This document shows positions 38,095 to 46,810 of a stretch of 64,000 nucleotides of DNA, in pieces. Position 1 is the first letter of the stretch, and the number at the start of each line of letters is the position of its first letter. Source of the DNA: Granulicella sp. dw_53 (GTDB taxonomy: Bacteria > Acidobacteriota > Terriglobia > Terriglobales > Acidobacteriaceae); contig NZ_JAAVUR010000003.1 in assembly GCF_018449545.1 (NCBI RefSeq), forward strand, positions 372,001-436,000, in the 5' to 3' direction. The notes under the pieces were generated by a model. That model searched no databases. It was not told the DNA's origin and saw nothing but the letters and a program-made list of their open reading frames with translations. A program made the position numbers and the translations under genes.

Positions 38095-38463
38095 TTCTCC
38101 CTTTGTTCATCGTACAGACATACTACGACAGGCAAACAATTCCTCCGCGGCATACCGGCTGTAGAAACAGGGTTAAAGGATCAACTCCGACCCGCGGTGA
38201 TATCATAAAAGGGTGGATTATCGCACCTCCTGCCTGATCAAGCTCAGCTTAAAAGTTGTATGAAGTTGGCGTTTATCGGCCAAAAAATAGGATTAGTACG
38301 GTCTGAAACCGTTCGGTTTCCACCTCCCCGTTTAAATTCATAATGAGAGCTACGACTAAGTAACTTTAGGCATCCAACCCCGGATTGACAAGGGGTTGGC
38401 GCTTCAAATGAAGGCAAAAATATTGCTTAAAACTTATCTGTATTTCAACTCCCCTCTTAGGGG
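38095..38463. other. Intergenic region between ROK repressor and flippase, with a small hairpin
   Basis: Contains the promoters of both divergent genes. A perfect dyad GAAACCG-TT-CGGTTTC (38305-38320) stands out; it could be a repressor operator. The stretch is AT-richer than its surroundings. No gene supported. Confidence 0.45.
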
Positions 38464-38535
38464 ATGGAAGGACTGCGTGCTCTGCGCAAGACATTGCAAC
38501 GGCCGAAAGTATCGAGTAGGGGAAGGTCATTGGCA

Positions 38536-39837
38536 ATGTCTCTAGGCAGCCTTCTCACAAAAATTCGGTCTGATGCAATGAGCCGTCGGTTCCGAATAGT
38601 AGTTATCTATTTAACAGGCCAAGGACTCACCCAACTACTAAATCTCTTAGTAGGTTTCGCGCTGCTCCGCTGGCTTAACCTCGACAACTACGCTCAATTC
38701 AGCGTTGCATTTGGCTTTCAGGTAACACTCAGCCTTCTTACCGATCTTGGTTTCTCCGGAACGATCGTAGCTTTGGTCGGCACCAGGGGAAACGAAGCCG
38801 ATATCCTCGGAGCGTATATCCGCTCGGGCCGCCGCTTTCGTAACATCATGCTGCTTTGCCTGACCCCCATAGCCTCCATCTTCTATATCGGCATCGCTCG
38901 TCAGCATCACTGGAGCACAACCACCAGTATCCTCCTCTTCCTCTCCGTCATATCCTCGATCTACTTCACCGGGATGGGTTCGTACTACGCAGCGCCCCTG
39001 CTGATCCACGGAAGACTGAGGACTTACTACCGCATTCAAACCTACTCCGCGCTCTTCCGTATCTTAAGCAGCGCACTACTCTATCTCTGCGGCGGATTGA
39101 ACGCTTGGACCGCGAGTTGGAGCAATACGATTACCTTCTCTTTAATCGGATTCCTCAATCTCAGAGCCTCGAGAGATCTCGTCAGAGTTCCCCGGGAACC
39201 CGACCCAATTTACACCAAGCGCATGGTGCGTTTCGTCGCGCCTAACTTGCCCGGCATTATCTTCTATTCCTTCCAGGGACAGATCTCCCTCTTTCTCATA
39301 TCCTTCTTCGGCCACACGCAGAACATCGCAGAGGTAAGTGCGCTCGGACGGCTCGGACAAGTCTTTCTCGTCTTCTCCGGATTCAATACAGCCGTCATAG
39401 AGCCATACATGGCAAGGCTGCCCGAAAATAAAGTGGCCAAGAACTTCGTCAGGATTTTTGCAATTGCATCGTTCCTCTGCTGCCTCGTCTGCCTGGCGGC
39501 CTTCATCGCGCCGAAGATTTTCTTGTTACTCCTGGGCGCGAAATACAAGTCCCTCTACCGTGAGACCGGATGGCTCGTACTTGGAAGCTCCCTCTCCTAC
39601 CTCACAGGCGTCGCCTACACCATGGGTGGAGCGAGACGGTGGGTCTACTGGCTGACCAGTTGGCTCACAATCGGCCTCATCCTCGTTACCCAGTTGGTCT
39701 TCCTGTTGCTCTTCAAGATCAACGACACAATTCATGTAATTTACTTTGGAGTAGCCGCAGGCGCCGCTCATCTCCTATCAATTCTCATCAATAGTGTCTA
39801 CGGCTATATAAAGGGACCCAGCGTAGAGATAGAGTGA
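38536..39837 (+). CDS. Oligosaccharide flippase-like (MATE/MOP superfamily) membrane protein
   Basis: About 433 residues from the ATG at 38536, which has GGGGAAGG about 9 nt upstream; an earlier ATG at 38464 has a ribosome site only touching the codon. Twelve or so hydrophobic segments begin with RFRIVVIYLTGQGLTQLLNLLVGFALLR and LLTDLGFSGTIVALVG, the pattern of Wzx-like polysaccharide exporters. It would flip lipid-linked sugars across the inner membrane. No glycosyltransferase cluster is adjacent, which is unusual for this family. Confidence 0.75.
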   Translation: MSLGSLLTKIRSDAMSRRFRIVVIYLTGQGLTQLLNLLVGFALLRWLNLDNYAQFSVAFGFQVTLSLLTDLGFSGTIVALVGTRGNEADILGAYIRSGRRFRNIMLLCLTPIASIFYIGIARQHHWSTTTSILLFLSVISSIYFTGMGSYYAAPLLIHGRLRTYYRIQTYSALFRILSSALLYLCGGLNAWTASWSNTITFSLIGFLNLRASRDLVRVPREPDPIYTKRMVRFVAPNLPGIIFYSFQGQISLFLISFFGHTQNIAEVSALGRLGQVFLVFSGFNTAVIEPYMARLPENKVAKNFVRIFAIASFLCCLVCLAAFIAPKIFLLLLGAKYKSLYRETGWLVLGSSLSYLTGVAYTMGGARRWVYWLTSWLTIGLILVTQLVFLLLFKINDTIHVIYFGVAAGAAHLLSILINSVYGYIKGPSVEIE

Positions 39838-39961
39838 TCGGCGCGCGCCTTCAAGACCTGCAGACGCCCCGATGAAGCGCACGATCCTCGAAAGACATCT
39901 AATCTCCCGATCGTTTGATTTTGTCGCGCCACAGCGGCAGTATTGAAGGAAGACCAAGTCC

Positions 39962-40183
39962 ATGACCGCGCCCAAAGCTCTCTTTTGCCCTACCTGCCGC
40001 AAAGTCGTCCTCGCCACCGGCGAAGACTTCCCCTTCTGCTCGGACCGCTGCCGTCTCCTCGATCTAGGCAAGTGGGCCAGCGGCGACTACAAAATCTCCA
40101 CCCCCATCCAGGACCCCGACCTCCTCGAAGAGCTGGCCCGCTCCAAGTCCAACCGCCACCCCAACTCCAGCGACGAAGACTAG
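39962..40183 (+). CDS. yacG: DNA gyrase inhibitor YacG (zinc-binding, DUF329)
   Basis: 73 residues. Small zinc-ribbon protein that in E. coli binds and inhibits DNA gyrase. Zinc ligands are in CPTCRKVV (about 9-12) and CSDRCRLLDLGKW (about 28-40); the LGKWASGDYKI segment is characteristic. The tail is acidic and disordered. Its neighbours are a flippase and pgpA, not the common coaE partner. Confidence 0.92.
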   Translation: MTAPKALFCPTCRKVVLATGEDFPFCSDRCRLLDLGKWASGDYKISTPIQDPDLLEELARSKSNRHPNSSDED

Positions 40184-40378
40184 AAGAAGATTAGAAGAGC
40201 CCCCAAAAACACGACTACACCACAATTGAATCCCGCAAAGCCTCACCGACAGACAAGGCCACCGAACTCCTCATAACCCTCCCCAAATGAGGACCTTCAA
40301 TAAATCAAGCGATCACCCTCCAAACAGCTTCCCTGTAAACTCGAAGCACGCCGTCAGGCGGCGGAAAATTAGAATTTA

Positions 40379-40888
40379 ATGGCCAACTCCAAGACCCAGC
40401 TCCACCCACCCTCCGCAACCAAAACCCTCTGGGCCTGGCTGATCGGAACCTTCTTCGGAGCAGGCCTTCTCAAACCCGGTCCAGGAACCTACGGCTCTGT
40501 AGCCGCGCTCCTCCTCTGGTTCGGGGCCGCGCACGCACTCCAGCCCACCACTCTCGTTCTCGGAGCATGCACAGCCGTAGCGGCCCTCATCGCGACCCTC
40601 ATCGGCATCCCCGCCGCCACCATCGTCGCCCGCGAGTCCGGCCGCGAAGACCCCGGCCACGTTGTCATCGACGAAGTAGCCGGCCAGCTCATCGCCCTCA
40701 TCGCCATCCCCGCTGACTGGAAACACGCTCTCCTCTCCCTCCTCCTGTTCCGCCTCTTCGACATCCTCAAGCCGCCCCCCATCCGTCAGCTCGAACGCCT
40801 CCCCGCCGGCACCGGCATCATGCTCGACGACGTAGCCGCCGGCCTCCTCGCCCTCGCCTGCGCCCAGCTCGCCCACCTCTTCTTCTAG
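40379..40888 (+). CDS. pgpA: Phosphatidylglycerophosphatase A
   Basis: Removes phosphate from phosphatidylglycerophosphate to make phosphatidylglycerol. 169 residues with the conserved segments FGAGLLKPGPGTYGS, VIDEVAGQLIAL and FRLFDILKPPPI, then a final LDDVAAG. About four membrane helices. It begins a run of strongly C-ending codons on the plus strand that continues for ~19 kb. Confidence 0.95.
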   Translation: MANSKTQLHPPSATKTLWAWLIGTFFGAGLLKPGPGTYGSVAALLLWFGAAHALQPTTLVLGACTAVAALIATLIGIPAATIVARESGREDPGHVVIDEVAGQLIALIAIPADWKHALLSLLLFRLFDILKPPPIRQLERLPAGTGIMLDDVAAGLLALACAQLAHLFF

Positions 40889-40939
40889 ACACCCTCCACC
40901 TTGCACTCCCCATCCGCCCGCTCTACTCTAAGCACAGCC

Positions 40940-42121
40940 ATGAACCCGCTCCTGTCGCTCCTCAAATCCGATAAACCCGAGAAGCCGGACGCTCCCCAAA
41001 AGGCTGCCACTCCCCCTTCGACCACTCCTCACCTCGACCGCATCGCGCCACCCGCCGCGATGCCTGGCGGCGAAGTGGAAGTCCACGGCTCGAACCTCGG
41101 GCCCACCTCGCCCGCGCTTCCCCGCGCAACCATCGGCGACATCGACTCCCCCATCGTCCTCAGCCGCCCCTCCCGAGCCACCCTCCGCGTCCCCGAGGGC
41201 ACCATCGCCGGTGACGTCGTCATCTATCGCGACGGCGACTCCTCCAATCCCCTGCCCCTCCGCGTCGCCGTCCCCATGGCCGAGAACCTCCACCCCGTCT
41301 CCAACCCAGCCGTCGACGCCACCGGACAGGTCTTCGCCACCGTCTCCGGCTCCCGCGGCCAGCAGGTCCCCGTCTCCATCTTTTGCATCCAGCGCGATCT
41401 CCAGATCCGCCCCTTCGTACGCGAACTGCTCAACCCCACCGGCCTCGCCTTCGGCCCCGACGGCTTCCTCTACTGCAGCTCCCGCGCCGAAGGAACCATC
41501 TACCGCATCTCCCCCGCCGGCACCGTCGCCACCTACGCCGAAGGCCTCGGCATCGCCACCGGCATCGCCTTTGACTCCCAGGGCAACCTCTTCGTCGGCG
41601 ACCGCACCGGCACCATCTTCAAGATCGCCCCACCCAAAAACACCTCCGCAACCACCCCACTCTTCAGCGGAGCCCCCGAAGAAGCGCCAGATCTCGACCG
41701 CGCCCCCAGCATCTTCGTCCACGCCACCCTCGAGCCATCCATGGCCGCCTACCACCTCGCCTTCAACGGAGCCGGAACCCTCTTCGTCACCGGACCCACC
41801 ACCTCCTCCAACCAATGCATCCACGCCATCGACCCCGACGGCACCACCCGCATCTTCTATCAGGGTCTGGGCCGCGCCCAGGGCATGGCCTTCGACGTCG
41901 ATGACAACCTCTACGTCGCCGCCTCTCTCCACGGTCGCCGCGGCATCGTTCGCATCACCCCCGGCAACCCGGAAAAGTCACTCGCCCCCGAAGCCTCCCT
42001 CATCCTCTCCGGCCAGAACCTCGTCGGCCTGGCCTTCCTGGAAGATGGCTGCGCCGCCCTCGCCACCCGCGAAGCCCTCTACCACGTAGACCTCGGCATC
42101 GAAGGCCGCCCCCTCATCTAA
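40940..42121 (+). CDS. IPT/TIG plus NHL/SMP-30-type beta-propeller protein
   Basis: About 393 residues from the ATG at 40940; the earlier in-frame start has no support. After a Pro-rich N-terminus, residues ~30-115 (PPAAMPGGEVEVHGSNLGPT) resemble an IPT/TIG immunoglobulin-like domain. The rest has propeller motifs (LNPTGLAFGPDGFLYCSSRA, GIAFDSQGNLFVGDR, GMAFDVDDNLYVAASLHGRRG). No signal peptide is obvious, so it may be cytoplasmic or use a non-standard route. Starts 51 nt after pgpA. Function unknown. Confidence 0.8.
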   Translation: MNPLLSLLKSDKPEKPDAPQKAATPPSTTPHLDRIAPPAAMPGGEVEVHGSNLGPTSPALPRATIGDIDSPIVLSRPSRATLRVPEGTIAGDVVIYRDGDSSNPLPLRVAVPMAENLHPVSNPAVDATGQVFATVSGSRGQQVPVSIFCIQRDLQIRPFVRELLNPTGLAFGPDGFLYCSSRAEGTIYRISPAGTVATYAEGLGIATGIAFDSQGNLFVGDRTGTIFKIAPPKNTSATTPLFSGAPEEAPDLDRAPSIFVHATLEPSMAAYHLAFNGAGTLFVTGPTTSSNQCIHAIDPDGTTRIFYQGLGRAQGMAFDVDDNLYVAASLHGRRGIVRITPGNPEKSLAPEASLILSGQNLVGLAFLEDGCAALATREALYHVDLGIEGRPLI

Positions 42122-42218
42122 ATCCAGGGCAACAGATCAACCCGCTCCTCACGCCCTCCCGAGTCGTACCTATGCTGTTGTAAAGTTATTCGGCAAGCGT
42201 AAAGCCCTCAGGAGCGTC

Positions 42219-43559
42219 ATGATCTCTCGCCGCGAGTTTCTTTCCACCGCTGTCACCGCTACCACCGCCGCCGCCCTGGCCCCTACCGCCCGCAGCTACG
42301 CCCAGATCCTCGGCGCCAACGAGCGCGTCAACTTCGCCGTCATCGGACTCAACGGCCGCGCCTACGCCCACCTCTCCTCCCTCGAGTACAACGAAAAGTC
42401 CGCCCGCATCGCCTACGTCTGCGACGTCGACGCTACCATCCTCCAGAAGTACGCCGCGGCCACCGAGAAAGAGTGCGGCTACGCCCCCGCCACCGAAAAA
42501 GACTTCCGCAAGCTCCTCGCCCTCAAGGACGTCGACGCCATCACCATCGCCACCCCTGAGCACTGGCACGCTCCCATGGCCATCGCCGGACTCCAGGCCG
42601 ACAAGCACGTCTACGTCGAAAAGCCCTGCAGCCACAACCCCCGCGAGGGCGAGATGCTCGTCGCCGCGCAGCAGAAGTACGGCAAGCAGGTCCAGATGGG
42701 CAGCCAGCAGCGCTCCTCCCCCCACACCATCGAGATCGTCGGTAAGATCCACGCCGGCCTCATCGGACGCACCTACTTCGGCAAAGCCTGGTACGTAAAC
42801 ACCCGCAAGTCCATCGGCGTCGGCAAGGTCGTCCCCGTCCCCGCCACCCTCGACTGGGAGCTCTGGCAGGGCCCCGCCCCCCGCACCGCCTACAAGGACA
42901 ACGTCCACCCCTACAACTGGCATTGGCTGCATCGCTACGGCACCGGAGAAACCCTCAACAACGGCACCCACGAGGTCGACGTCTGCCGCTGGGCCCTGCA
43001 GGTCGACTACCCCAACCGCATCACCGCCTCTGGCGGCCGCTACCAGTTCAAGGACGACTGGGAGTTCTACGACACCCTCGACACCGCCTTCACCTACGAA
43101 GCGACCCCATCCTCCGAGGCCAAACTCATCACCTGGGAGGGCAAGAGCTGCCAGGGCATGAAAGTCTACGACCGCGACCGCGGCGCCGTCATCATGGGCA
43201 CCACCGGCTCCGTCCTCATCGACCGCGACGGCTACGAGGTCTACAACGCCACCGGAAAGAAAGTCGACGAGTTCAAGACCAGCCACAACCGCACCGCCTC
43301 CGCCGACCTCACCGGTAAAGACTCCATGACCGATCTCCACTTCGAGAACTTCATCGCCGCCATCCGCACCGGCGAAAAGCTCCACGCCCCCATCCAGACC
43401 GGCAACACCTCCGTCACCATGCTGCAGCTCTCCAACATCGCCTGGGAGACCAAGCGCGAGCTTCAGCTCGACCCCAAGACCGCCCACATCCAGGGCGATC
43501 CCGAGGCCATGAAGCTCTGGGGCCGCACCTACGAAAAGGGCTGGGAGCCAAAGGTCTAA
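42219..43559 (+). CDS. Gfo/Idh/MocA-family oxidoreductase, Tat-exported
   Basis: 446 residues, AGGAG ribosome site. N-terminal Tat motif SRREFLS with an Ala/Thr-rich hydrophobic segment; such secreted members are thought to carry NAD(P) through the Tat system folded. The Rossmann part starts at VNFAVIGLNGRAYAHL, and the family motif is EKPCSHNPREGEML. The C-terminal domain includes the substrate region around HWLHRYGTGETLNNGTHEVD. Likely oxidises or modifies a sugar in the periplasm. Stands alone. Confidence 0.92.
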   Translation: MISRREFLSTAVTATTAAALAPTARSYAQILGANERVNFAVIGLNGRAYAHLSSLEYNEKSARIAYVCDVDATILQKYAAATEKECGYAPATEKDFRKLLALKDVDAITIATPEHWHAPMAIAGLQADKHVYVEKPCSHNPREGEMLVAAQQKYGKQVQMGSQQRSSPHTIEIVGKIHAGLIGRTYFGKAWYVNTRKSIGVGKVVPVPATLDWELWQGPAPRTAYKDNVHPYNWHWLHRYGTGETLNNGTHEVDVCRWALQVDYPNRITASGGRYQFKDDWEFYDTLDTAFTYEATPSSEAKLITWEGKSCQGMKVYDRDRGAVIMGTTGSVLIDRDGYEVYNATGKKVDEFKTSHNRTASADLTGKDSMTDLHFENFIAAIRTGEKLHAPIQTGNTSVTMLQLSNIAWETKRELQLDPKTAHIQGDPEAMKLWGRTYEKGWEPKV

Positions 43560-43642
43560 CCCAGCTACCTCCCAACACCAGGCGCGTCAGGACCGCAAAG
43601 TCCTGGCGTCCGCTACACCAGAACTCCCGTACTCTAGGCACA

Positions 43643-44221
43643 ATGACCCCACCGACAAAATCCCTCTCCAAGCAGCGCTGCTCCTGGGCCGAGAGCGACC
43701 CCATGCTCCGCGAATATCACGACACCGAGTGGGGCGTACCCGAGTACGACAGCCGCGCCCTCTGGGAGACGCTCATGCTGGAAGGCTTCCAGGCCGGCCT
43801 CTCTTGGAGCATCATCCTGCGCAAACGCGAAACCTTCCGTAAAGCATTCAAGCAGTTCGATCCAAAGAAGGTCGCAAAATTTACCGAAATCGATGTCGAG
43901 CGCCTCATGCAGGACGCCGGCATCATCCGCTCTCGCGCCAAGATCGAGGCCACCATCGCAGGCGCCAAAATCTACATCGCCATGCAGGCCGCCGGAGAGG
44001 ACTTCTCAACCTTCGCCTGGAACCTGGCCGGCGGAAAGCCCATCCAGAACACCGGACCCGTACCCGCCAGCACACCCCTCTCCGAAGAGATCTCCAAGAC
44101 CCTCAAAAAACGCGGCTTCAAATTCGTAGGCCCCGTCATCGTCTACGCCTGGATGCAAGCCGTAGGCATAGTCAACGACCATGCCCCCACCTGCTTCCGC
44201 CGCAAGACCTCAAAACCCTAA
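43643..44221 (+). CDS. tag: DNA-3-methyladenine glycosylase I
   Basis: Excises 3-methyladenine from alkylated DNA. 192 residues, with the Tag start RCSWAESDPMLREYHDTEWG and the FQAGLSWSIILRKRE segment. All four zinc ligands are present with the spacing of E. coli Tag: C13, H26, H180 and C184. A hairpin repeat begins at its stop codon. Confidence 0.96.
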   Translation: MTPPTKSLSKQRCSWAESDPMLREYHDTEWGVPEYDSRALWETLMLEGFQAGLSWSIILRKRETFRKAFKQFDPKKVAKFTEIDVERLMQDAGIIRSRAKIEATIAGAKIYIAMQAAGEDFSTFAWNLAGGKPIQNTGPVPASTPLSEEISKTLKKRGFKFVGPVIVYAWMQAVGIVNDHAPTCFRRKTSKP

Positions 44222-44306
44222 AACGAAGCAGCACAACTCCGGGTGCCCCATCCTTTTTGCAGCTTCATCGCAAATAGGGTGGGGTATCGGGCGAAAGCCC
44301 GACCGC
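44220..44306. repeat. REP-like hairpin repeat, copy 1
   Basis: 87 nt. CCCCATCC...GGGTGGGG with inner TTTGC/GCAAA forms one hairpin, and CGGGC-GAAA-GCCCG a second with a GNRA-type loop. About 92% identical to copy 3 at 44433-44519 by eye. Overlaps the last base of tag. Confidence 0.8.
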
Positions 44307-44365
44307 CTTCCTCCCCCAACCCCAATCCCAAAGCAGGGCCAGTCTCCTCACACCACCCCAACAGC

Positions 44366-44411
44366 CCGGGTGCCCCATCCTTCGCGCCGTTGTCTCTCGC
44401 GAAGGGTGGGA
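44366..44411. repeat. REP-like hairpin repeat, copy 2 (variant)
   Basis: Shares the CCGGGTGCCCCATCC head and the GGGTGGGA tail with copies 1 and 3 but has a different centre. CCCATCCTTCGCG (44374-44386) pairs with CGCGAAGGGTGGG (44398-44410) with one G-T pair. The second GAAA-loop hairpin is absent. Confidence 0.75.
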
Positions 44412-44432
44412 TCGAAAACCTTTCCCCAGCCC

Positions 44433-44519
44433 AAAACGGAGCAGCACAAATCCGGGTGCCCCACCCCTTTTGCAGCTTCTTCGCAAATAGGGTGGGTTAT
44501 CGGGCGAAAGCCCGACCGC
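44433..44519. repeat. REP-like hairpin repeat, copy 3
   Basis: Near-identical to copy 1 in direct orientation, including the preceding AAAACGGAGCAGCACAA context and the CGGGCGAAAGCCCG hairpin. About seven substitutions in 87 nt. The mutations largely keep the stems paired. Confidence 0.8.
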
Positions 44520-44610
44520 ACTCCTTTCCCAGCCCACAAAGCTGTCAAGCCCTAAAAAACCACCCAAATCCTCTAACCCCCTCAAACCAATAAAGATAAT
44601 AAAAGACAAA

Positions 44611-44637
44611 AAGTGGCACGTTAGTTATAGGCCACTT
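44611..44637 (-). terminator. Hairpin with minus-strand U-rich tail
   Basis: AAGTGGC (44611-44617) pairs with GCCACTT (44631-44637). Read on the minus strand it is followed by TTTTGTCTTTTATTATC, so it would back up the terminator at 44663-44686. Confidence 0.6.
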
Positions 44638-44654
44638 GATAAAATAGAACCAGA

Positions 44655-44823
44655 AACAAAGAAAGCCCCGGCTCATCCCGGGGCTTCGATCTTTAACAAT
44701 CGAAATAACTCCTTAGCCTGCACATATTTGGACGCAAGCCTCGTATTAAGAGGAATTTAGCACGGGCCAACCCACGTATCTCGCCGCAAATAAAGCGGTT
44801 ATCCGCAGCAATGGGGGTGGGGG
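44655..44823 (-). ncRNA. Candidate structured small RNA / 3' element, copy A
   Basis: Begins with a C-rich leader (CCCCCACCCCC on the minus strand) next to the TetR stop. A GCGG-loop-CCGC hairpin (44795-44806) follows, then arm 1 (44782-44792) pairing with arm 2 (44725-44734) around TATTTG/CAAATA with one bulge, then TTTCGATTGTT, then a GC-rich terminator (AAGCCCCGG/CCGGGGCTT, 44663-44686) with tail TTTCTTTGTTT. The same order of parts is seen at 63028-63232. No protein similarity in any frame. It could be a 3'UTR-derived RNA of the TetR transcript. Confidence 0.5.
44663..44686 (-). terminator. Rho-independent terminator of candidate RNA copy A / TetR transcript
   Basis: A perfect 9-bp GC-rich stem with a 6-nt loop, then TTTCTTTGTTT on the minus strand. 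It is the strongest terminator downstream of the TetR gene. Confidence 0.8.
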
Positions 44824-45441
44824 TCAAGAAGAGAGAGCAACAGCGGAGCTCCCCACACGGGCGCTCAGCACCGGAAGCACCAGCTCCAGCACCATCTCCA
44901 CCATCTCCTCCGCGGGAACCCGGTTCACGCTGCCGAACCACTCCTTCACCGCCCCATAGATCGCCCAGCTCGCCGCAGCCGCGATTATCTTTCCATCGGG
45001 CTTCCCCTTCAACCCGTCCTCAGACCCCGCAAATCCGTCCGATAACACCCGCCCGATGGCGCGTGTAATCGCCGCATCCACCAGCGGTTGGAAGGCGCTC
45101 TGCCTCTGGCAGGTCCCATCCCCGGTCTCCATCTGGGTCAGATAGTCGCAGGTCGCAAGAATCACCGCGCTCGCCGCCGAAGGGCAACTCCCGTCGAATC
45201 GCACCGCCCGCTCGTGCAGCAACTTGTGGAATCCGCCCCCCACCATGGCATCGAGCAGCGCGAACTTATCCGTGTAGTGATCGTAGAAAGTGGCGCGGTT
45301 CACCGTCGCCGCCTCCGTAATGTCCTGAACTGAGACCTCGTCGAAGCCCTTCTTCTCCATGAGCTGCTTAAGAGCGCCCTGGAGAAGCTGTCGTGTTCGC
45401 CGGATCCGTGGATCCCGGACGTCGCAATCGGAGATTGGCAT
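44824..45441 (-). CDS. TetR-family transcriptional regulator
   Basis: 205 residues. N-terminal helix-turn-helix (RQLLQGALKQLMEKKGFDEVSVQDITEAATVNRATFYDHYTDKFALLDAMV); the ligand-binding C-terminal half is Ala-rich, as usual. It is divergent from azoR across 127 nt with a dyad that could be its operator, so it probably represses azoR and doxX. Ligand unknown, perhaps a quinone or azo/nitroaromatic compound. Confidence 0.92.
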   Translation of the reverse strand: MPISDCDVRDPRIRRTRQLLQGALKQLMEKKGFDEVSVQDITEAATVNRATFYDHYTDKFALLDAMVGGGFHKLLHERAVRFDGSCPSAASAVILATCDYLTQMETGDGTCQRQSAFQPLVDAAITRAIGRVLSDGFAGSEDGLKGKPDGKIIAAAASWAIYGAVKEWFGSVNRVPAEEMVEMVLELVLPVLSARVGSSAVALSS

Positions 45442-45484
45442 AGTCCCTCACCTATTAGAGCAAATTTAGAGAAAAAGAATCCAT

Positions 45485-45502
45485 AAACGACATTCGTCGT
45501 CT
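45485..45502. promoter_or_regulatory. Candidate TetR operator in the tetR-azoR gap
   Basis: The dyad AAACGAC-ATTC-GTCGTCT has one mismatched pair. It lies 44 nt upstream of the TetR start and 67 nt upstream of azoR, a suitable place to control both. Confidence 0.45.
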
Positions 45503-45568
45503 ATATGATTAACAACACTCGTTGCTTAAACTTCTTCCGTTGTTTAGGCAATTATTTCGGAGATTCTT

Positions 45569-46189
45569 ATGCCTACGCTTCTACGTATCGATTCCAGCCC
45601 CCTCGCCTCCTCCATCAGCCGCGAACTCACCAACGAATTCGTCGCCACCTGGACCGCTGCTCACCCCAATGGAGTCGTTCTGACCCGCGACCTCGCCGCC
45701 AGCGCTCCCGCCCCCATCGATGCCCCCTGGATCGGTGCCAGCTTTACCCCTGTGGACTCCCGCACCGCCGAGCAGACCGCGCTCCTCGCCCTCTCCGAGC
45801 AGCTCATCTCCGAACTCCAGCAGGCTGACGAGTACGTCTTCGGCGTCGCGATGCACAACTTCTCCATCCCCTCGACCCTCAAGCTCTGGATCGACCAGGT
45901 CGTCCGCGCCGGACGCACCTTCTCCTACGGAGCAGGCGGACCCCAGGGCCTGCTCACAGGCAAGAAAGCCACCATCCTCATCGCCAGTGGCGGCGTATAC
46001 ACAGCCGGAACCCCGGCCGGCGGCATGGACTTCGTCGAACCCTACCTGAAGGCCATGCTCGGATTCGTCGGCATCACCAACATCGAGTTCATCACCGCTG
46101 GCGGAGCGTCGCAGCTCATGTCCGGCAAACTCGATCGCGCCGACTTCCTCAAGACCCCCATCGAGCGCGTCCGCTCCGTCGCGATCTAA
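45569..46189 (+). CDS. azoR: FMN-dependent NADH-azoreductase / quinone reductase
   Basis: 206 residues with a flavodoxin-like fold. The N-terminus LLRIDSSPLASSISRELTNEF is the FMN-phosphate loop, and FGVAMHNFSIPSTLKLWIDQ plus RAGRTFSYGAGGPQGLL are AzoR signatures. It reduces quinones, azo or nitro compounds by two-electron transfer. GGAG ribosome site. Upstream of a DoxX-family gene, and divergent from a TetR gene that likely controls it. Confidence 0.93.
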   Translation: MPTLLRIDSSPLASSISRELTNEFVATWTAAHPNGVVLTRDLAASAPAPIDAPWIGASFTPVDSRTAEQTALLALSEQLISELQQADEYVFGVAMHNFSIPSTLKLWIDQVVRAGRTFSYGAGGPQGLLTGKKATILIASGGVYTAGTPAGGMDFVEPYLKAMLGFVGITNIEFITAGGASQLMSGKLDRADFLKTPIERVRSVAI

Positions 46190-46245
46190 CGCGCGGCTTA
46201 TAGAAGCCGCTTCCATCCTCAACATTCCAGTACGAGAGACAAACT

Positions 46246-46635
46246 ATGAAGATCGCCGCACTCATCGCACGCATTCTCTTAGGCCTGATATTCCTCATCT
46301 TCGGCCTCAACAAGTTCCTCAACTTTCTACCCCAACCTCCGCTTCCTCCCTTGGGAGGACAGTTCGCAGGAGCCCTCTACGTCTCTCACGAACTGCTCAT
46401 CGTAGCCGCCATTGAGGTCGTCACCGCGGTCCTCCTTCTCGCCAACCGTTTCGTCCCGCTGGCGCTCACGCTTCTCGGGCCAGTGATCGTCAACGTCTTC
46501 CTCTTCCATGCCTTCATGGCGCCCACAGGTCTGCCGACAGCACTCTTCATCGTCATCCTCTGGTCTGCCGTCTTCTACTCGGTCCGCGATGCCTTCTCAA
46601 GCATCTTCGTTCAGAAAATCCCTCAAAGAGCATAA
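46246..46635 (+). CDS. DoxX-family membrane protein
   Basis: 129 residues with four hydrophobic helices (ALIARILLGLIFLIFGLNKF, ELLIVAAIEVVTAVLLL, LALTLLGPVIVNVFLFHAF, ALFIVILWSAVFYSV). The DoxX fold is associated with quinone or thiol redox chemistry in the membrane. It starts 57 nt after azoR in the same direction, so it is probably co-transcribed and likewise TetR-controlled. Confidence 0.85.
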   Translation: MKIAALIARILLGLIFLIFGLNKFLNFLPQPPLPPLGGQFAGALYVSHELLIVAAIEVVTAVLLLANRFVPLALTLLGPVIVNVFLFHAFMAPTGLPTALFIVILWSAVFYSVRDAFSSIFVQKIPQRA

Positions 46636-46810
46636 GACTCCTAACCCGCCGCCACCCAACTCTCCCAGAGAGCAGAGTGGCGGCGGCCCTGTCTTCGCTA
46701 CTCTTCATAAGAAGAGCAACCTCGTCGAAGCCTGTTCAACTAGCGCTTCTACACGTCAACAAGCCCGTCTCTGCATCCAAAGCGCTCTCCGCTGAATCTT
46801 TATAATCAAT

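Noticed and set aside
40928..41932. Long minus-strand open frame (334 codons)
   Set aside because: Gly/Glu/Val-rich antisense of the propeller gene, produced by C-rich third codon positions; no domain.
42186..43487. Long minus-strand open frame (433 codons)
   Set aside because: Antisense of the Gfo/Idh gene with the same biased composition and no motif.
44220..44519. CRISPR array
   Set aside because: Three direct-repeat-like units, but they are hairpin-forming, of unequal length, with no uniform spacers and no cas genes.
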